In this document: positions 33,901-41,911 of the stretch, one piece after another
Position numbering within the stretch: position 1 is the first letter of the stretch
Layout: each line of letters starts with the position of its first letter
Source: Metridium senile
Lineage: Eukaryota; Cnidaria; Anthozoa; Actiniaria; Metridiidae
DNA: 64,000 nucleotides
Assembly: GCA_949775045.1 (NCBI GenBank)
Contig: OX459104.1
Coordinates: 2,277,929-2,341,928, forward strand
Reading direction: 5' to 3'
Translations under genes and position numbers: made by a program
Notes under the pieces: generated by a model
The model's input: only the letters and a program-made list of their open reading frames with translations
Database searches by the model: none
Told to the model about the DNA's origin: nothing

Positions 33901-36900
33901 GGTGAGTGTCCATTCCTTATCTCTCGCTTCCTGGGCTGTCTTGGGCAAAGTGTTAAACTTGCCAAATGTCACTGTATAACACACATGAATGAGATTATTA
34001 AAAATAATGATTATGATATACATTATTCCACTTAATTTTCGCGTTACTTAAATTTCGCGAATTTCGCGATTTAAAAAATATCGCGAAAATTAAGTGACGC
34101 GAAAATAAATTGTCGCAAAAATTTGGAAGCGCGAAAATTGAATGAGAACTCATAAAGCCTTTTGGTGAAATATTAACCGTTAAATAAGCTTGATGAATAC
34201 AACTTTATCTATTTAGTCTATTTAGCTCTCTGTGTTCTCTACTTCATCGTCATCATCATCTTCTGCCTCTAGTTCTTCAAGAATTGCCCACGTACACATT
34301 TTTTTGTATTTTTATATGAAACAATATTTATTGCGTAGAGCCGATGGGAACTTTTGTGTTACAGTTTTGATGATTTTAACCACATTTCATTTGGACTTGT
34401 TTCAGTCTTAATTTCGTAGCCAAAGAACATTTGACATGCTTTCACGGCAGAATCGCGAAAATTAAGTGACTTAGTTTTTACGAAAATAGCGAAATCGCGA
34501 AAATAAAGTGCCACGAAATATCGCTATCCAAAAATCGCGAAATTTTGGTGTCGCAAAAATTAAGTGGAATAAGGTAGTTAAGGCGTTTGAAAGTAATGAT
34601 TGTAGTTGATGATTGTGGTGATGTTTTCCGTTGTAATGATGATGATGATGACTGTTGTAATGATGATGATGATGACTGTTGGAATGATGATGATGATGAT
34701 GATGATAATGATGACTGTTGTAATGATGAAGAATGTTGTAATGATGATGATGATGTTGATAATGATGTTGATAATGATGTTGATAATGATGTTGATAATG
34801 ATGTTGATAATGACGATGGTGATGTTGATAATGACGATGATGATGCTGATAATGATGTTGATAATGATGTTGATAATGACGATGGTGATGTTGATAATGA
34901 CGATGGTGATGTTGATAATGATGTTGATAATGATGTTGATAATGATGTTGATAATGACGATGGTGATGTTGATAATGACGATGATGATGCTGATAATGAT
35001 GTTGATAATGATGTTGATAATGACGATGGTGATGTTGATAATGATGCTGATAATGATGTTGATAATGATGTTGATAATGACGATGGTGATGTTGATAATG
35101 ATGTTGATGATGATGTTGATAATGATGTTGATAATGATGTTGATAATGGTGTTGATAATGATGTTGATAATGATGTTGATAATGATGTTGATAATGATGT
35201 TGATAATGGTGTTGATAATGATGATAATAATGATGTTGATAATGATGATAGTAATGATAATGACAATGATGATAATGATAATGACAATGATGATGATGAT
35301 AATGATGTTGATAAGGATGTTGATAATGATGATGATAATGATGTTGATAATGATGTTGATAATGATGTTGATAATGATGATGATAATGATGTTGATAATG
35401 ATGTTGATAATGATGATGATAATGATGTTGATAATGATGTTGATAATGATGTTGATAATGATGATGATAATGATGTTGATAATGATGCTGATAATGATGT
35501 TGATAATGATCTTGATAATGATCTTGATAATGATCTTGATAATGATGTTGATAATGATGTTGATAATGATGTTGATAATGATGATGATAATGATGTTGAT
35601 AATGATGATGATAATGATGTTGATAATGATGTTGATAATGATGTTGATAATGATGTTGATAATGATGCTGATAATGATGTTGATAATGATGTTGATATAT
35701 ATATAATGATGTTGATAATGGTGTTGATAATGATGATAATAATGATGTTGATAATGATGATAGTAATGATAATGACAATGATGATAATGATAATGACAAT
35801 GATGATGATGATAATGATGTTGATAAGGATGTTGATAATGATGATGATAATGATGTTGATAATGCTGATAATGATGTTGATAATGATGTTGATAATGATG
35901 TTGATAATGATGATGATAATGATGATGATAATGATGACAATGATGATGATGATAATGATGTTGATAATGATGTTGATAATGATGTTGATAATGATGTTGA
36001 TAATGATGATGATAATGATGATGATAATGATGTTGATAATGATGATGACGATGGCAATATGACGATGTTGATAATAATGATGATGTATATGATGATATTG
36101 TTGATAGTGTTGGGAAATCATAAGTGCTTCAATTACTCACCGTAAAGGCTGTCATAGGCTGCTTCTATACAAAGGAAGACGAAATATTGTTAAAGAACAT
36201 TAATTAATTAATATATCCAACTCTCGTTAATGATCCGAGCGCGAGCACCGGCGCGCGCGCACAACATTCAAATGCGCGTGCCACAACCACAACCGCCATC
36301 ACTGATGAAGGTCCGTGATGATGGACCGAAACGTCTGATACTTTCAAGTTTTCAAGTCAGAGACAAAACGAAAAAAAATTAAGAACATTAAATATATAAT
36401 TAATATTTAATGTTCATGTGCGATTTTAAAGCGTTAGAAAATAGCTGTATCACCGGATCGAATTTTGAAGAGCAAAGGCCCCATTTTTGCTCGGTGTTTG
36501 CTAGATGTTTTTTTAGCTTCACAGTTAAACAATATATATTTTTGATAGAATACTCAGCATTTTTTCGCTGGAAATGATCTTGGTCGATATTTTATTGGAG
36601 GACTGGTTCAAAGTCTTGCTCGATATTTTTAGGGGCTTTTTATTGATCTATCTAGGATTATTTTAAGCGGGACTGGAGAGAAGCTGAAAACATCGCAGCT
36701 GATAGACCAAAGTGGAGGGAATTGTTGCTCGCCTCATGCTCCGCAAGGAGATAAGAAGAAAAGAAAAAACTAGGCTTATAAGATGTCCTTGTTTAAATGT
36801 TGTAGAAATTAAATAAATGACGAAATGAAATAAAAAACATAAAATTTACAATGACTAAGTATAAATGGAAACTAGAAAATAGTATAGGCTGCGTCGGTGT

Positions 36901-37140
36901 TTGATATAAACGATAGGTAATATAATGAAATTTTTAACACCGTAAATAAGTATTAACTTAACTGACGTCTTGAGCTTTAGCCCTTCGTCGGAGTAAATGA
37001 ATACGTATAACATATTATATTTGAGCATGCAATCCTTCCTATTTTAGTTCTATTTTATTTTACTTACTATCGGGTCTATTCAACCACCAGGCCTGTGACG
37101 CAGCAACGAAAAGAAGAAGAACAACAGCCAACGACTTCAT
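18674..37140 (-). CDS. Secreted six-cysteine family protein, paralogue B (7 exons, 261 aa)
   Basis: Exons in transcription order: 37068-37140, 36141-36164, 33888-33971, 31999-32099, 31491-31731, 19039-19193, 18674-18781. All junctions are GT-AG, and the sum (786 nt) is an exact open frame with the same phases as copy A. Exons 2-5 have identical lengths in the two copies. The signal peptide is MKSLAVVLLLFVAASQA. Shared blocks include AAYDSLYVTFGKF, NYFAGNRYVLKNDTAVMLLF, DMYVMTAYFRDPGTICKRT, GQHYWYNIS, MDCKDFYPVF and PLTTQHVYMRLPYT. Six cysteines (contexts DVCSD, TICKR, GKCFP, MDCKD, PKCLS, SLCIV) are conserved with copy A and could form three disulfides. Intron 5 is 12.3 kb because of nested insertions. 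The reading frame is intact, so the gene may still be expressed. No named family or function is assigned. Confidence 0.83.
18835..18942. repeat. (GAT)n in intron 6 of copy B
   Basis: This is the short homologue of the 800-bp array at 8250-9062, with the same flanking GGTGTTGGCGATGATGATAG. Confidence 0.85.
19218..19434. repeat. GAT/GTT trinucleotide array, left part of the split intron-5 array of copy B
   Basis: Mixed GAT and GTT triplets end abruptly at the inverted repeat that starts at 19435. Confidence 0.85.
19772..20760. repeat. Left subterminal array, 85-bp unit x ~12
   Basis: The unit contains GGGCTTGCATAGATCTATAC, AACACCTATACAAACCCATG, CATGTGATTGGATTAGTC and TATACAATACCACATTGGTT. Successive starts are 84-86 bp apart. 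The TACAATACCA motif in each unit also occurs in every unit of the right array. Confidence 0.88.
20942..20966 (+). repeat. Internal TIR-like sequence
   Basis: CACAGGAAAAGCCTCTGTAC resembles the outer left TIR (CACAGGAAATGGCTCTATGC) and is also preceded by TAT. It may mark the end of an ancestral shorter element or a nested relative. Confidence 0.5.
20988..21180. mobile_element. MITE-like palindrome (ATCTACACGGATCCGG)
   Basis: GACCCCATCTACACGGATCC at the left is answered by GGATACGCGGATTCGTGTGG at the right, with repeated GGATACTTTTGAAACC-type segments between. It is related to the block at 28757-28890, which ends GGACTCGGGTGGACGGGGCC. Confidence 0.55.
21181..22660. other. Core of the TIR element, no gene recognised
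   Basis: Unique-looking AT-rich sequence with GT-rich stretches (GTTTGTTTGTC near 21450-21540). No transposase, zinc-finger or catalytic motif is visible in any frame. Confidence 0.5.
22661..23860. mobile_element. 1.2-kb element with ~200-bp imperfect inverted ends
   Basis: The left arm (GTGATTTAGGGCCATATTAC, then GACCTTTGTCATAGACGC, TGTCACTTTGTTACAA, TTTCGCTTTTGACGTTT, CACTATAGAGAAAAGACTGT) is mirrored in order by the right arm (23570-23860) with small indels. The arms are long and imperfect, so it looks like an old foldback or MITE. It is nested in the 6.8-kb element and itself contains the MITE at 23086-23224. Confidence 0.7.
23086..23224. mobile_element. 139-bp MITE nested in the 1.2-kb element
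   Basis: AGTGCAAAAAATACATCCGT (left) pairs with the reverse complement of GATATACTTTTTGCACT (right). The centre has AAAACAATAGAAAACAATAG. A relative is at 14690-14862. Confidence 0.7.
23861..24321. other. Element core, nothing recognised
   Basis: AT-rich non-coding sequence inside the TIR element. No repeat or frame of note. Confidence 0.4.
24322..24490. mobile_element. Hairpin MITE with ~60-bp near-perfect arms
   Basis: ACAATTAAAATCCCTGACCC and AGGATGAGTAAATCC pair with GGATTTACTCATCCTGGGTC and AGGGATTTTAATCGTAGATT around a ~30-bp loop. The outer parts (TTTTAACCTACGATAAGTGT / AACACTAATCCTAGGTTAAT) extend the arms. Confidence 0.85.
24491..25111. other. Element core, nothing recognised
   Basis: No coding or repeat structure seen between the hairpin and the right subterminal array. 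Confidence 0.4.
25112..26158. repeat. Right subterminal array, 85-bp unit x ~12
   Basis: The unit contains TTGATCTATCCACTACTTTG, TACAATACCATGTATGATTG, AATTGAACTAGGCAATCC and GTACAATACTACAGTGTTAT. Units are nearly identical (variants such as CACTAC/CAATAC and CTATG/CTTTG), implying recent expansion. Shorter degenerate TACAATACCATGT units run on to about 26270. Confidence 0.88.
26612..27432. repeat. 81-bp satellite x ~10 (GCAGGTATTCGCACGAAGCC)
   Basis: The unit contains TCTGTACTACACTCGTATTT, ATAGCTATTCTAAGGGCCAG, ATTATTGCAGGTATTCGCAC and GAAGCCTACCCAAGCAATG. The period is exactly 81 bp, so 27-residue periodic frames stay open on both strands for over 260 codons. There are two subtypes (CTATTCT/TATTT and CTAATCT/TGTTT) that interleave. 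I treat it as a satellite, not a gene. Confidence 0.88.
27844..29400. mobile_element. 1.5-kb foldback element with minisatellite-tipped arms
   Basis: The left arm (about 27869-28168) runs from CCCCGGAACACCCC-type repeats through GTTAATACTTATAAAATTAA, a purine-rich stretch, TTGTACACAAAATGGAATTT and AATATTTATTCATGCATAT. The right arm (29128-29394) is its near-identical reverse complement, ending in GGGGTGTTCCGGGG repeats. Arms of about 270-300 bp with repeat tips resemble Foldback-type transposons. The outer sequences (GTGTCTGTAAAACCCGGAAC at left, CAGTCCGGTACATAACCATT at right) both recur around the solo minisatellite at 30745-30858. No coding sequence inside. Confidence 0.75.
28502..28890. 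mobile_element. Nested MITE cluster inside the foldback element
   Basis: CAACTCTCGCCTTGCGGACA (28502) is mirrored by GTGTCCGTTATAACGAGAGT (28737-28756). Inside, a second palindrome pairs TTTTCACTAGCTACGCAAGC with its complement near 28640-28700. It is followed by a TGTATCCGGATACGTGTAGA...CTCCGGACTCGGGTGGACGG block related to 20988-21180. Confidence 0.6.
29406..30744. other. Intronic sequence without recognisable gene
   Basis: A YY1-like GCAAGATGGCGGCCC at about 29436 is the only notable site. The ATG in it opens 23 codons and stops. The rest shows no conserved exon of copy B or other coding signal. Confidence 0.4.
30745..30858. repeat. Solo GGGGTGTTCC minisatellite, uninterrupted counterpart of the foldback locus
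   Basis: GGTTATGTACCGGACTGTCC leads into about five GGGGTGTTCC units (10-11 bp), then GGCACGTTCCGGGTTTTACA and GACACC. Both flanks match the outer flanks of 27844-29400 in reverse orientation, without the 1.3-kb centre. Confidence 0.75.
30859..30985. repeat. GAT/GCT trinucleotide array, right part of the split intron-5 array
   Basis: GATGATGATGTTGTTAATG and GATGATGCT triplets resume immediately after the right 15-bp inverted repeat. Confidence 0.8.
31230..31441. mobile_element. Complete copy of the GACGAAGGGCTAAAGC hairpin family
   Basis: AGGTAATATAATGAAATTTG and TAACACCGTAAAAGATGTTG at the left are inverted at the right as TTTTTTACGGTGTTACG and TTCATTATATTACCTATCG, flanking CTCCGACGAAGGGCTAAAGC. 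This copy shows that the family is a ~210-bp hairpin MITE. It lies next to exon 5 of copy B. Confidence 0.7.
32462..32758. mobile_element. MITE with TAATACCATG ends and a strong inner hairpin
   Basis: The ends TAATACCATG and CATGGTATTA are exact inverted repeats. The inner arms ACAACATGAGGGAAATTTAG and GACAAAGAAATCCTTTGTCT pair with the reversed sequence ending CTAAATTTCCCTCATGTTGT. It lies in intron 3 of copy B and is absent from the 197-bp intron 3 of copy A. Confidence 0.8.
33461..33735. mobile_element. 275-bp MITE flanked by TTAA (piggyBac/Kolobok-like)
   Basis: The termini GGTTACTGTCAATC and GATAGTAACC are inverted and flanked on both sides by TTAA (33457-33460, 33736-33739), a target duplication used by piggyBac and Kolobok elements. 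The arms extend over 100 bp (CTAATAAACTATACATCATT paired with AATGATGTATAGTTTATTAG). It is absent from copy A's intron 3. Confidence 0.8.
34023..34572. mobile_element. 550-bp MITE with TTATTCCACTTAATTTTCGCG-type ends
   Basis: TTATTCCACTTAATTTTCGC at the left is inverted at the right as GCAAAAATTAAGTGGAATAA. Many internal copies of TCGCGAAAATTAAGTG lie in both subterminal regions, forming overlapping hairpins. It lies in intron 2 of copy B. Confidence 0.78.
34620..36065. repeat. 1.4-kb GAT/GTT array in intron 2 of copy B
   Basis: Repeats of GATGTTGATAATGAT with a higher-order duplication: a block containing GATAGTAATGATAATGACAA at about 35248 recurs at about 35759. Frames of 370-550 codons on both strands (poly-D/N/V, poly-M/I/L, poly-S/T/L, poly-H/Y/Q) are artefacts of the triplet array. 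Copy A's intron 2 (647 bp) lacks it. Confidence 0.92.
36370..36855. other. Intron 1 sequence of copy B, nothing recognised
   Basis: No repeat or coding structure identified in this part of intron 1. Confidence 0.4.
36860..37000 (-). mobile_element. Dispersed hairpin-family copy in intron 1 of copy B
   Basis: Contains ATAGTATAGGCTGCGTCGGT, TAAACGATAGGTAATATAAT and GAGCTTTAGCCCTTCGTCGG in family order. It sits 70 bp from exon 1. Confidence 0.65.
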
Positions 37141-37190
37141 CTTCAGTTGATTCGATGAACCAGTTTGTTTGCTGACACTTCCAGCTGGCA

Positions 37191-38397
37191 ATTTTATACC
37201 GTTTATAAAGTATCCTGTGGTGAGGGGGAAAGATCTCGGTATAAGGGAGGGGTACCTCGGTAGGAATACACTTTAAGAATATTTATCCGTGGGGGAGGGG
37301 GAAGGTTTAATTGTGAACTAGTACGGTAAGGTATGTTATGTTGTGGAGATGGGTGAAAAGTTAGTATATAATATATATATAATAGCTTTTTTTTAATGTC
37401 TCCATCTTCTAGCTGGACACAGTGCACCCTTCTTATCGGGGAGACTCACTCACACTCACGACTTCTACTTTTAATATTTTGCACACAATTCGGCTCATAT
37501 TTTCTACAATAAAATGTTATTTCTTGCTCGTTCAATCGAACGAAAATCGATTAATTCGCGCGAGTAAATCACTGTCTTTCCTACTAAAAACTAATGTTTT
37601 CTCCTCCATTGACCTCGACCTTGTATTTAAACTATCTTCGCCCACCCTTCCTTAGAGTTATTTAAGGTAGAGCCTCCCCCTCCCCTCCTTCTGTTTTCTC
37701 GTACGATCACAAAAACTGCACAGTCATTGCTGGACTTCGAACTTAGATATTAACATCCAGTTATTACTAGAATTGTTTTTTATTTTTTATTTTTAGGTCA
37801 AATGTCAAAACCATACGCTCATGCAATCATCCAAGGCCAAAGTCCAGCAAAAATGGATCATGGGTGGGGAGGCTAGGGTAGAATAGCTATTATAGTTTGG
37901 GTGGGGAGGGGAGGGGTAAGTATTAAACAAGAGAGATTGAATATATTTCAACATGATAACAGAGGGTCTTACTCTAGATCTGAATGGGGTTAACTGACAA
38001 ACGGCCTAAAAAAAGAACTGCGTGTTAGCTGACAATTGCAAAGATCGACGAAACATTTAACTGTTTACTGATAAGTAAAACGTAACTGTCAACTGACATT
38101 TGAGGTAGTGGTGCTTTTTTGTCTACATTTTGACTTCCCATTCCCTTTCTGCCCGATATTTTGTTTACTGTCAACTTTATTGAAATACGTATAATATTTT
38201 ACTATTATTATTAAACAACATAATAATGTTATAAAAACCAAACTAAAAGAAGTGTTATTTGTTTTCTATTATAACTATTATTTGTATCTTATGTCCTATA
38301 GTTCATGGATAACAACATAATACTGCATTTTCATAGTCCAACAAAAAAAGGGCCATTTTTGACCATTTTCCATACAAAATAGATAATGCTAAAAACA
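37191..38397. repeat. 1.2-kb segmental duplication, copy 1
   Basis: It matches 44617-45805 over its whole length, from ATTTTATACCGTTTATAAAG to the start of the 54-bp satellite. To about 37690 the copies differ at many positions with small indels. From TTCTGTTTTCTCGTACGATC to near 38340 I see about one mismatch in 650 bp. No convincing gene inside. Confidence 0.9.
37192..37199 (-). promoter_or_regulatory. TATA box of paralogue B
   Basis: GTATAAAATTG on the minus strand, 52 bp upstream of the ATG at 37140, as in copy A. It is also the left edge of the 1.2-kb duplicated block. Confidence 0.7.
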
Positions 38398-39379
38398 TTA
38401 TTGGTGAAAAAAGACCAGAAATGACGATTTTTGATGGACTATAGCCCATGGAAAATGTTCAAAAAAGACCAGAAATGACGATTTTTGATGGACTATAGCC
38501 CATGGAAAATGTTCAAAAAAGACCAAAAATGACGATTTTTGATGGACTATAGCCCATAAAAAATGACCAAAAATGACCAAAAATGACGATTTTTGATGGA
38601 CTATAGCCCATGCAAAATGTTCAAAAATGACCAAAAATGACGATTTTTGATGGACTATAACCCATGGAAAATGACCAAAAATGACCAAAAATGACGATTT
38701 TTGATGGACTATAGCCCATGCAAAATGACCAAAAATGACCAAAAATGACGATTTTTGATGGACTATAGCCCATGCAAAATGTTCAAAAATGACCAAAAAT
38801 GACGATTTTTGATGGACTATAACCCATGGAAAATGACCAAAAATGACCAAAAATGACGATTTTTGATGGACTATAGCCCATGCAAAATGCTCAAAAATGA
38901 CCAAAAATGACGATTTTTGATGGACTATAGCCCATGGAAAATGTTCAAAAAAGACCAAAAATGACGATTTTTGATGGACTATATCCCATGGAAAATGACC
39001 AAAAATGACCAAAAATGACGATTTTTGATGGACTATAGCCCATGCAAAATGACCAAAAATGACCAAAAATGACGATTTTTGATGGACTATAGCCCATGCA
39101 AAATGTTCAAAAATGACCAAAAATGACGATTTTTGATGGACTATAACCCATGGAAAATGACCAAAAATGACCAAAAATGACGATTTTTGATGGACTATAG
39201 CCCGTGGAAAATGTTCAAAAAAGACCAAAAATGACGATTTTTGATGGACTATAGCTCATGCAAAATGTTCAAAAAAGACCAAAAATGATGATCTTTGATG
39301 GTCTATAGCCCATGCAAAATGTTCAAAAAAGACCAAAATTGACGATTTTTGATGGACTATAGCCCATGCAAAATGCTCA
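38398..39379. repeat. 54-bp satellite, block 1 (~18 copies)
   Basis: The unit contains TGACGATTTTTGATGGACTA, TAGCCCATGCAAAATGTTCA and AAAATGACCAAAAA, period 54 bp. On the minus strand it reads as an 18-residue repeat with HQKSSFLV, which explains the long open frame. Subtypes (CATGCAAAATG, CATGGAAAATG) alternate in a higher-order pattern. Ends at the 5' junction of the retrotransposon. Confidence 0.9.
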
Positions 39380-40329
39380 CAGCCATCCCTACACCTACTA
39401 GTGAAAGTCAGATGCCAGAGGGACTGGTCGATGCCATCGTTCAGAGGGTGGTGGAGCAACTGTCAAACCGTCAGTCCACTGTGATTTCTACGCCAGCCCC
39501 CGCTTTGCTGGAAACCGCTACTGTCACTGGTCCGGAACAGACAGCCCACAGTTTAAGTTCAGCATCAGTAGGAGCCATGCAATCCCTGCTGTCAGGTGAG
39601 CCGCAGTCCTCAGTACAGCTCCCTGAAACTTTATTTACTTCCCCGAGCCTCGCTATTGACGCTCGGGTATCTGATAAAATTAGAGCTAAAATATGGGCCA
39701 ATGAATATTTTGATTTTGGCATGTTATTAAGTAACCCTGTGTCAGAGGGAAAGTATCAAATCACTATTTCTGCCCAAAATGATGCACAGGCCATGTGCCT
39801 TGAACCAGTAACTAGAACAATCAAGATCCGGAATATTGATAGTTGGGTTAAGGCTTTTCATGTTTTTGTTGGTGTTTTTTCACAAAAATTTCCTCATGAG
39901 GCCCCGGCCCTCATGAAATATTGTGAAGTGGTGCAGGACTTGGCAGTCAGGGGGCATAACTGGCGCTTTTATGACGAGAACTTCCGTTTTTTGCGTCAGT
40001 CGCAGCCGGCCTCTTTTCCATGGACGAATATTCATTGGGAGTTGTGGATGCGCTCCCATCAGATGGCAAGCACAAAGCCAGTTGTACCTTTTAACCAGCC
40101 TAGACCAAAACTGAATTACAGTCAGGTTAAGGGTTACTGTTTTAAATTTAACCGTGGTGCGTCTTGTGCAGGCTGCTCGTACAAGCATTTCTGCCAGAAG
40201 TGTGAAGGAGCGCATCCCGCTAAATCATGTACTGTTCGTGCGCCCCGGAATGAGTCCCGTTTGCCCTCCCAGCCTGTCAAGCCCAGTTTGCCCTCCCAAC
40301 CTGTCAATTCTTCCACCACTGCGAAATGA
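39349..40329 (+). CDS. Gag-like protein of the Ngaro-like element (5' truncated, satellite-derived start)
   Basis: 326 codons open. The first ten (MMDYSPCKML) are translated satellite, not element sequence, so the original N-terminus is probably lost. Residues 100-250 hold a conserved-looking region (DSWVKAFHVFVGVFSQKFP, NWRFYDENFRFLRQ) of the type found next to RT in DIRS-order elements. Residues 262-294 form a cysteine/histidine knuckle (C264, C273, C276, H280, C282, C285, H289, C294), probably nucleic-acid binding. It ends 176 nt inside the following RT frame, which is in another phase, so RT would need frameshifting or its own start. Confidence 0.75.
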   Translation: MMDYSPCKMLTAIPTPTSESQMPEGLVDAIVQRVVEQLSNRQSTVISTPAPALLETATVTGPEQTAHSLSSASVGAMQSLLSGEPQSSVQLPETLFTSPSLAIDARVSDKIRAKIWANEYFDFGMLLSNPVSEGKYQITISAQNDAQAMCLEPVTRTIKIRNIDSWVKAFHVFVGVFSQKFPHEAPALMKYCEVVQDLAVRGHNWRFYDENFRFLRQSQPASFPWTNIHWELWMRSHQMASTKPVVPFNQPRPKLNYSQVKGYCFKFNRGASCAGCSYKHFCQKCEGAHPAKSCTVRAPRNESRLPSQPVKPSLPSQPVNSSTTAK

Positions 40330-41911
40330 ACTGCCTACCCCAGTTAGAATCGATAGGTTGGAACCTTTTCTTTCTAATTATAATCCTAAATTTACTGAGC
40401 AACTCATTTCGGGCTTTACTGTAGGTTTTTCTTTAAACTTTGGGGGTAAGAGGGTTTCCTGTACTGCTAACAACTTAGCAAGCGCTGTGAAAAATCCATC
40501 AGCTGCTGACAAGAAAATACAAAAAGAGATAAGTTTAGGTCGCTTAGCAGGGCCATTTGTTTCTCCACCCTTTTCCCCCTTTTGTATTTCACCTTTGGGT
40601 CTAGTTCCAAAGAAAGCAGTTGGTGAATTTCGTTTAATTCACCATTTGTCATTTCCTCATGGTAGCTCAATTAATGATGGCATAGCCGAGGAATTTTCTA
40701 GAGTATGTTATGCCACTATAGCTGACGCCATATCCCATATTAAGGCACTTGGTAGGGGGTGTTTTCTAGCCAAAACTGACATTAAGAATGCTTTCAGGAT
40801 TATTCCCATTTCTCCTCACGATTATAGCTTGCTCGGAATGGAATGGAAAGGTCAATTTTATTATGATAAGTGTATGCCAATGGGCTGCTCTAGTTCCTGT
40901 AAAACATTTGAATTGCTTAGTACTGCTTTGGAATGGGTTGCTCGTAATAACTTTAATATTCAACACATGATTCATTTGTTAGATGATTTCTTAATTATAG
41001 CACCAACATTTGATAGTTGTAAGTCTCAGCTATCATTGTTTACAAAATTTTGTGAATTTGTGGGCGTGCCCATAGCACCAGAAAAAACATGTGGTCCTAG
41101 TCAGGTATTAGCTTTTGCAGGAATAGAGCTAGATTCTGTCCAATACGAAGCACGTCTGCCTCAGGACAAATTAGATAAATGTTTGGCTGCCATATCCTTG
41201 CTTCTCCATAAAAAGAAAGCCATACTTCGTGATATACAATCTTTGACAGGATTACTAAATTTTGCTTGTTCTGTGGTAACACCTGGACGTGCTTTCTTAC
41301 GTCGGTTAATTGACTTAACTATTGGGGTGACTTATCCCTACCACTACATTCGCATCAATAATGAAGTTAAAGCTGATTTGGCTGTTTGGCAATCATTTTT
41401 ATGTGGTTTTAATGGCAAATCTTTCTTTTTGGAGGACCAGTGGTATAATTCGGAGCATTTAAATCTTTTTACTGATGCATCTGGCTCTTTGGGTTTTGGT
41501 GCCATTTTCGGATCTAAATGGTGCTATGGGTCCTGGCCTGTAGAGTGGACTAGTTTTAATATAGCAGTCCTTGAGTTTTATCCTATAGTACTTAGTCTGT
41601 GTCTTTGGGGTAAGCTGATGCGAAACCAGTGCATTTTGTTTTTTACTGATAATGAGGCAATAGTACATGCTATAAACAAGCAGTCTTGCAAGGATAAACA
41701 CCTTATGTTCTATGTTAGAAAGTTAGTCCTTGTATGTTTACAGTACAACATCATGTTTAAAGCAAAACATGTCAAAGGTATACATAATGGTCTAGCTGAT
41801 TCATTATCTCGGTTACAGATGCATCGGTTTCAGCAATTAGCTCCGAAAGGCATGGACAAGTCGCCAACAGACATCCCTTTAATACTGCAGCCACAGAACT
41901 GGCACCCATAA
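40154..41911 (+). CDS. Reverse transcriptase-RNase H of the Ngaro-like element
   Basis: 585 codons if started at the first ATG. The first ~55 overlap gag in another frame, so the true start is uncertain. RT motifs: SPLGLVPKK (146-154), FRLIHHLS (159-166), AKTDIKNAFRIIPI (D209), MPMGCSSSCKTFE, and the catalytic box LLDDF (D277, D278), the LxDD variant common in DIRS-order elements. RNase H follows with D441 (FTDASGS), E474, D499 (FFTDNEA) and D549 (HNGLADSLSRL), the full acidic set. It would copy element RNA into DNA. Its TAA overlaps the next ATG as TAATG. No stop or frameshift interrupts it. Confidence 0.92.
   Translation: MVRLVQAARTSISARSVKERIPLNHVLFVRPGMSPVCPPSLSSPVCPPNLSILPPLRNELPTPVRIDRLEPFLSNYNPKFTEQLISGFTVGFSLNFGGKRVSCTANNLASAVKNPSAADKKIQKEISLGRLAGPFVSPPFSPFCISPLGLVPKKAVGEFRLIHHLSFPHGSSINDGIAEEFSRVCYATIADAISHIKALGRGCFLAKTDIKNAFRIIPISPHDYSLLGMEWKGQFYYDKCMPMGCSSSCKTFELLSTALEWVARNNFNIQHMIHLLDDFLIIAPTFDSCKSQLSLFTKFCEFVGVPIAPEKTCGPSQVLAFAGIELDSVQYEARLPQDKLDKCLAAISLLLHKKKAILRDIQSLTGLLNFACSVVTPGRAFLRRLIDLTIGVTYPYHYIRINNEVKADLAVWQSFLCGFNGKSFFLEDQWYNSEHLNLFTDASGSLGFGAIFGSKWCYGSWPVEWTSFNIAVLEFYPIVLSLCLWGKLMRNQCILFFTDNEAIVHAINKQSCKDKHLMFYVRKLVLVCLQYNIMFKAKHVKGIHNGLADSLSRLQMHRFQQLAPKGMDKSPTDIPLILQPQNWHP

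Noticed and set aside
34471..36121. Very long open frames (370-550 codons) on both strands
   Set aside because: They only read through a GAT/GTT triplet array; composition is poly-S/T/L, poly-H/Y/Q, poly-D/N/V or poly-M/I.
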